Origin: Tepidisphaeraceae bacterium
Lineage (GTDB): Bacteria > Planctomycetota > Phycisphaerae > Tepidisphaerales > Tepidisphaeraceae
Reading direction: 5' to 3'
Assembly: GCA_025450555.1 (NCBI GenBank)
Contig: JANWHF010000061.1
Span: 1-9,595, forward strand
DNA length: 9,595 bases
Shown here piece after piece: positions 5,794-9,595 of the stretch; the first letter of the stretch is position 1, and each line of letters begins with the position of its first letter. The notes below the pieces were generated by a model. That model was given only the letters and a program-made list of their open reading frames with translations. It was not told the DNA's origin and did not search any database. Both the position numbers and the translations under genes were made by a program.

Positions 5794-7323
5794 ATGATAA
5801 TGGCAAATCGAATGAATCCCATCGAAGTGCTCCAGAGCCTGGGGATTGAGGCTGGATCAACTTCAACGACTGGTGGACAGATTATTGCAGTCCGATCTCC
5901 AATTGACGGTCGGGTTTTGGCAGATTTGCCTGTGGACGCTCCGGCATCCATCGATGGTGCCATCGACCATGCTGCCGAGGCCTTCAAAACTTGGCGCAAT
6001 ATGCCAGCGCCCAAGCGCGGCGAATTCGTCCGCCGACTGGGCGAAAAGCTTCGTCAGCGCAAATCCGATCTGGCGGCATTGGTCTGCTGGGAATGCGGCA
6101 AGATCTATCAGGAAGCGCTCGGCGAAGTGCAGGAGATGATCGACATTTGCGATTTCGCGGTCGGCCTTTCGCGGCAGCTTTATGGCCTTACTATCGCCAG
6201 CGAACGGCCGGGTCATCGCATGATGGAGCAATGGCTGCCCCTTGGGCCGATCGGTGTCATCACGGCATTTAATTTTCCCGTCGCCGTCTGGGCATGGAAT
6301 GCAATGATCGCACTCGTTTGCGGCGACTGCGTGGTTTGGAAGCCTTCGGAGAAAACGCCGCTGTGCGCCATCGCCTGCCACAACCTGGCGGCGGACGTCA
6401 TAAAGGAAATGAAGGAGGTGCCGAGCGGCGTATTGAACGTCGTGCTGGGCATTGGCCCATCAGCCGGCCAGCGGATCGCGGCAAGCGAAAAGTTGCCCTT
6501 GATTTCCGCAACGGGATCGGTGGCCATGGGACGCGCGGTTGCCCAGACCGTAGCGGCGCGGCTGGGGCGATCGCTGCTCGAACTGGGCGGAAACAACGGG
6601 ATGATTCTCACCCCCTCGGCCGATTTAGAAATGGCGATTCGCGCCATCACGTTTGCCGCCGCCGGGACGTGCGGGCAGCGATGCACGACGCTTCGCCGGT
6701 TGATCGTCCATCAATCCATCCTGCGAAAGGTGACGGACCGGCTCGTGGCGACGTTCAGTCGATTGCGGATTGGCAATCCTCTGGAAGATGGCGTGCTGGT
6801 TGGTCCATTGATCGATGAACCGGCAGGTCAGCGCATGGATGCGGCACTTGCCGTGGCAACAAGCCAGGGCGGCAAGCTGCATGGCGGTGGACGCGTGAAG
6901 GAAAACGTGCCGGCCGGCGGCGTTTATGTTCGCCCGGCCACCGTCGAAATCGGCCGAGCCGCGCCAATTACCTGCGAGGAAACCTTCGCACCGATCTTGT
7001 ATGTCATGGGCTACGAGAAGCTCGACGAGGCAATCGAGATTCACAATGGCGTTCCCCAGGGGCTTTCGTCGGCGATCTTTACCGCCGATGTTCGCGAGGC
7101 CGAGCAATTTCTTTCGCCGGCCGGTTCCGATTGCGGAATCGCCAATGTAAACATCGGCACCAGCGGCGCGGAAATTGGCGGAGCATTTGGTGGCGAAAAA
7201 TGGACCGGCGGCGGCCGCGAATCAGGCTCCGATGCCTGGAAGGCCTACATGCGCCGCGCGACCAACACGATCAATTACTCGCGCGATTTGCCGCTGGCGC
7301 AGGGGATAAATTTTGACCTGTAG
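5794..7323 (+). CDS. ALDH7/antiquitin-type aldehyde dehydrogenase (alpha-aminoadipic semialdehyde dehydrogenase-like)
   Basis: This 509-residue NAD(P)-dependent enzyme oxidises an aldehyde to its acid in the cytoplasm. It is full length with a complete active site: Asn160 in AFNFP, Lys183 in WKPSEKTP, Glu263 in ELGGNN and the nucleophile Cys297 in TCGQRCTTLRRL. The Asn-Lys (23) and Glu-Cys (34) spacings equal those of classic aldehyde dehydrogenases. The C-terminal stretch SGAEIGGAFGGEK through GGGRESGSDAWKAYMRR, ending in SRDLPLAQGI, is the hallmark of ALDH7 (antiquitin, AmaB/Pcd), which acts on alpha-aminoadipic semialdehyde in lysine catabolism. No other lysine-degradation gene is nearby, so a different physiological aldehyde is possible. 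Starts at 5794, 5800 and 5812 are all in frame; GAG (5783-5785) upstream is a weak SD and the second start may be the true one. It leads a rightward unit, with the next gene 25 bases downstream. Confidence 0.92.
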   Translation: MIMANRMNPIEVLQSLGIEAGSTSTTGGQIIAVRSPIDGRVLADLPVDAPASIDGAIDHAAEAFKTWRNMPAPKRGEFVRRLGEKLRQRKSDLAALVCWECGKIYQEALGEVQEMIDICDFAVGLSRQLYGLTIASERPGHRMMEQWLPLGPIGVITAFNFPVAVWAWNAMIALVCGDCVVWKPSEKTPLCAIACHNLAADVIKEMKEVPSGVLNVVLGIGPSAGQRIAASEKLPLISATGSVAMGRAVAQTVAARLGRSLLELGGNNGMILTPSADLEMAIRAITFAAAGTCGQRCTTLRRLIVHQSILRKVTDRLVATFSRLRIGNPLEDGVLVGPLIDEPAGQRMDAALAVATSQGGKLHGGGRVKENVPAGGVYVRPATVEIGRAAPITCEETFAPILYVMGYEKLDEAIEIHNGVPQGLSSAIFTADVREAEQFLSPAGSDCGIANVNIGTSGAEIGGAFGGEKWTGGGRESGSDAWKAYMRRATNTINYSRDLPLAQGINFDL

Positions 7324-7348
7324 AACCAAGTTCTTCTCGGAGAAAACA

Positions 7349-8054
7349 ATGCATCGATTCAAGCATGTGTTGGCCTTATGCGTGGCGATTCTTGCAGTCG
7401 CATCGATAACAAGCGACGCCGCCGAGCAGGCGCGCAATGAGGCAGGCTTCGTCTCAGTCTTCAATGGCCACGATCTGACCGGTTGGAGTTATGGCCGATG
7501 GGGAAACGTCGCCAACAAGGTGAATAAAAGGATACGCGGCCAAGGATGGCATTCTTTACTGCACCGCCACCGACGGTGGGGATCTGTTTCTCGACAAGGA
7601 ATACAGCGATTTCGATTTTCAGTTCGAATTCAAGCTCACCAAGGCCGCCAACAATGGCGTCGGCATCCGCTCCCCCGCTCGCGGCGATTCCGCCTACACC
7701 GGCATGGAAATCCAGGTTCTCGATGACGACGATCCGGCCTACAAAGACCTCCGAGCCGTCCAATATTGCGGATCAATTTATGACATCGTGGCAGCCAAGC
7801 GCGGACATCTGAAGCCGGTCGGCGAGTGGAACTCCGAAGAGATCAGGGCGGTCGGCCCGCATGTGACCATTCGCCTCAATGGCGCGACGATCGTCGATGC
7901 GAACCTGGATCAAATTCAAGACCCGCACATCCTTCGCTTCCATGGCGGCCTGCATCGCAAATCCGGCCGGATCGGATTTCTGTGGCACTGGAGTCGGGTT
8001 GATTTTCGGAATCTGCGGATCAAGGACCTGTCGGAAAAGAGTGAAAAACATTGA
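7349..8054 (+). pseudogene. Secreted DUF1080 (3-keto-disaccharide hydrolase family) protein, broken by a one-base frameshift
   Basis: Two frames join to give one family protein. From the ATG at 7349 (GGAG at 7339-7342, 6 bases upstream) come a signal peptide (MHRFKHVLALCVAILAVASI, cleaved after about SDAA) and the family opening FVSVFNGHDLTGWSYGRWGN up to NKVNK. At the AAAA run 7526-7529 the reading moves by one base; the second frame continues GYAAKDGILYC, DGGDLFLDKEYSDFDFQFEFKL, NNGVGIRSP, GMEIQVLDDD and SGRIGFLWHWSRVDFRNLRIKDL, to the TGA at 8052-8054. Dropping one A gives a seamless protein of about 234 residues, the normal size for a single DUF1080 domain (PF06439). These are concanavalin-like beta-sandwich proteins, abundant in Planctomycetota and linked to sugar breakdown. 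Everything after the shift is intact, so a sequencing error or a very recent mutation is likely. It sits between the aldehyde dehydrogenase (25 bases) and ispD (24 bases). Confidence 0.88.
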
Positions 8055-8078
8055 TCGATCCGGTAAAACCGCGCGAAC

Positions 8079-8786
8079 ATGGATCAATTTGCGGTCATCA
8101 TGCCAGCCGCCGGGCGCTCGGCGCGCTTTGGCGGGCCGAAGAATAAGTTGTTTGAAGAGATTGCGGACGTCACCGTTTTTCGCCGAGCCCTCGATGCGTT
8201 TCTGCGGCGCAAGGACGTCGCGTGCATTGTCATTGCGACTGGGCCGGGACAAACGCCATCCGATTTTCTTGGAGACCAATCCTCGCCTGATTCCCGACTT
8301 ATCTTCACGCCTGGCGGCAGCAGCCGAGCCGAGAGCGTGTTTCGTGCGTTGAAGCAAGTGCCTGAAAGAATCGGGTGGGTGGCTGTTCACGACGCGGCTC
8401 GTCCGCTGATTTCGCAAAACTTGATCGATCGCACGTTTGCCGCAGCACTGCAACACGGCGCCGCGGTTCCCGCGCTGGCCGTTCCATGGACGATCAAACA
8501 AGCGACCGGTCCCCTGCCGGCCAAGGTCCAGCGAACGCTCCCGCGGCATGAATTGTGGGCGATGCAGACCCCACAAGTGATGCGACGAAAGGATTTACTT
8601 GCCGCTTATGAACGCTCTGCGGTTTCGCTTGAGCAGGTGACCGATGACGTGCAATTGCTCGAATTGGCCGGGAAGGACGTCTGGCTCGTCGAAGGCGAAG
8701 AGCGGAATTTGAAGATTACGACGCAAACCGATTTGCAGATTGCGCGGATGCTTGTGGCCGCGGATGAGAAGCAGTCCATGACGTGA
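8079..8786 (+). CDS. ispD: 2-C-methyl-D-erythritol 4-phosphate cytidylyltransferase
   Basis: This 235-residue cytoplasmic enzyme couples MEP with CTP to form CDP-methylerythritol, the third step of the MEP isoprenoid pathway. Its length is usual for the family. The N-terminal CTP-binding loop is PAAGRSARFGGPKNKLF (9-25), where Arg16 aligns with E. coli Arg20 and Lys23 with Lys27 in an ungapped match; the common PKQ is here NKL. VHDAARP (103-109) supplies the Asp105 and Arg108 that bind substrate, TDDVQLLE (188-195) matches the conserved T-D-D/E motif, and EGEERNLKITTQTDL (205-219) holds Lys212, the counterpart of Lys213. The ATG at 8079 directly precedes the beta strand expected at the N-terminus; no Shine-Dalgarno is seen. 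It is the last gene of the rightward cluster, with ispF absent from this window. Confidence 0.94.
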   Translation: MDQFAVIMPAAGRSARFGGPKNKLFEEIADVTVFRRALDAFLRRKDVACIVIATGPGQTPSDFLGDQSSPDSRLIFTPGGSSRAESVFRALKQVPERIGWVAVHDAARPLISQNLIDRTFAAALQHGAAVPALAVPWTIKQATGPLPAKVQRTLPRHELWAMQTPQVMRRKDLLAAYERSAVSLEQVTDDVQLLELAGKDVWLVEGEERNLKITTQTDLQIARMLVAADEKQSMT

Positions 8787-8790
8787 GTGC

Positions 8791-8836
8791 GTGGTTGAAT
8801 TCAAACCCATCTCATCGACCGCTCAACCGCTTTTTT
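8791..8836 (+). terminator. Possible intrinsic terminator of the rightward cluster
   Basis: GTGGTTGA (8791-8798) can pair with TCAACCGC (8823-8830), eight pairs including one G-U, followed directly by TTTTTT (8831-8836). It starts 4 bases after the ispD stop and overlaps the 3' end of the convergent glycerol kinase gene. The 24-base loop is long, which lowers confidence. Confidence 0.45.
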
Positions 8837-9595
8837 CCATCCTTCAAGCAGTCGCTGGCGCGTTGAATGTTCCATCGTCGGGGTCCAAATTTTGTCGGCC
8901 TGCCAGGCAGCGCGCAAATCATCGAGTCCCCTGAAAAACCCTGCCGCGAGTCCCGCGGCATAGGCTGCACCGAGCGCCGTCGTCTCCGTCACTTTCGGCC
9001 GCACGACGGGCACATTGAGCACATCGGCCTGGAACTGCATCAGCAGATCGTTACGCGCCATGCCGCCATCGACGCGCAACGATGAGAGAGACACGTTTGA
9101 GTCTTTCCTCATCGCATCGAGCACGTCGCACGTTTGGTACGCACTGGCTTCGAGCACGGCGCGAGCGAGGTGTCCTTTGTTTGCGTAACCCGTCAATCCG
9201 GCAACGATGCCGCGTGCATCGGATCTCCAATAGGGAGCAAAAAGCCCGGCGAAGGCCGGTACAAAATAGACGCCACCGTTGTCGGCGACGCTTCGCGCGA
9301 GCATTTCAATGTCGGGCGAGCTTGCGATCAGGCCGAGATTGTCGCGCATCCATTGCACGAGCGAGCCGGCGATGGCAATCGAGCCTTCCAAAGCATAACA
9401 GGCGCGCTCGCGATTGATCTGATAGGCAACGGTCGTGAGCAATCCGCTCTTTGATTGGATTGGCGAAGTTCCGGTGTTGAGCAGCATGAAACAGCCGGTG
9501 CCATAGGTATTTTTTGACTCACCGGGCTTGAGGCAGGTCTGGCCGACAAGGGCGGCCTGCTGATCTCCCAGGCAGCCGCAGACGGGAATTTCTGC
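8801..9595 (-). CDS. glpK: Glycerol kinase, C-terminal half (cut by the window edge)
   Basis: The frame is open from the window end to the TGA at 8803-8801 and gives 264 residues of a protein normally about 500 long; the N-terminal half lies beyond 9595. It phosphorylates glycerol to sn-glycerol 3-phosphate in the cytoplasm (FGGY family). The visible part begins with AEIPVCGCLGDQQAALVGQ, whose GDQQ aspartate corresponds to the glycerol-binding, catalytic Asp245 of E. coli, then NTYGTGCFMLLNTG, the characteristic LEGSIAIAG, FVPAFAGLFAPYW, and DGGMARNDLLMQFQADVLNVPVVRP of the nucleotide-binding domain, followed by ETTALGAAYAAG. The ATG at 9487 is internal and not the start. The gene converges on ispD with a 14-base gap. 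Confidence 0.95.
   Translation of the reverse strand, partial: AEIPVCGCLGDQQAALVGQTCLKPGESKNTYGTGCFMLLNTGTSPIQSKSGLLTTVAYQINRERACYALEGSIAIAGSLVQWMRDNLGLIASSPDIEMLARSVADNGGVYFVPAFAGLFAPYWRSDARGIVAGLTGYANKGHLARAVLEASAYQTCDVLDAMRKDSNVSLSSLRVDGGMARNDLLMQFQADVLNVPVVRPKVTETTALGAAYAAGLAAGFFRGLDDLRAAWQADKIWTPTMEHSTRQRLLEGWKKAVERSMRWV

Noticed and set aside
7526..7532. Programmed ribosomal frameshifting in the DUF1080 gene
   Set aside because: The required move is +1 (or -2) and AATAAAAGG is not a classic slippery heptamer; no stimulatory structure or rare-codon pause is evident. A surplus A is simpler.
8795..8804. TTGAATTCAA palindrome between ispD and glpK
   Set aside because: A 10-base palindrome with no loop and no T tract is unremarkable; the longer stem 8791-8830 explains the area better.
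1..9595. CRISPR array, tRNA, rRNA, insertion sequence or phage genes
   Set aside because: I saw no regularly spaced repeats, no cloverleaf or rRNA-like sequence, and no transposase, integrase or phage motif in any coherent frame.

Overview
The window reads as a piece of a chromosome from a GC-rich, probably planctomycete-like bacterium (Planctomycetota, perhaps the Phycisphaerae). This is inferred from gene content: a DUF1080 (3-keto-disaccharide hydrolase family) secreted protein, a large secreted sugar-enzyme-like beta-sandwich protein, weak or absent Shine-Dalgarno sequences at several starts, and short gaps between genes. No 16S rRNA or other lineage marker is present, so the assignment is tentative.

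Layout. Bases 1-234 form a long, degraded palindrome rich in homopolymer runs, with no credible gene; it looks like a fold-back artefact at a contig start. A small lipoprotein gene with two WXXGXW repeats (378-659) follows and ends in a strong intrinsic terminator (688-729). Next comes a large secreted multidomain protein (792-3425, or from 747). It runs tail-to-tail, with a 6-base gap, into a leftward pair: the bifunctional chorismate mutase/prephenate dehydratase pheA (4535-3432) and, upstream of it, a PfkB-family sugar kinase most like 2-keto-3-deoxygluconate kinase (5658-4579). A 135-base divergent control region (5659-5793) separates the kinase from a rightward cluster: an ALDH7/antiquitin-type aldehyde dehydrogenase (5794-7323), a DUF1080 secreted protein broken by a one-base frameshift (7349-8054), and ispD (8079-8786). 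A leftward glycerol kinase gene (C-terminal half only, 9595-8801) closes the window, convergent with ispD.

How the genes fit together. The large secreted protein, the DUF1080 protein, the KDG-type kinase and glycerol kinase all fit a heterotroph that breaks down polysaccharides and takes up their products. pheA (phenylalanine synthesis) and ispD (MEP isoprenoid pathway) are housekeeping genes carried in the same short transcription units. The ALDH7 enzyme oxidises an aldehyde whose identity the context does not settle.

I found no defence system, mobile element, CRISPR array or RNA gene, and nothing that clearly amounts to an undescribed system. The items most worth a second look are the terminal palindrome, the DUF1080 frameshift at an A run, and two 7-3-7 inverted repeats of identical geometry placed directly upstream of genes (772-788 and 5701-5717), the second lying between a consensus -35 box and a possible -10.
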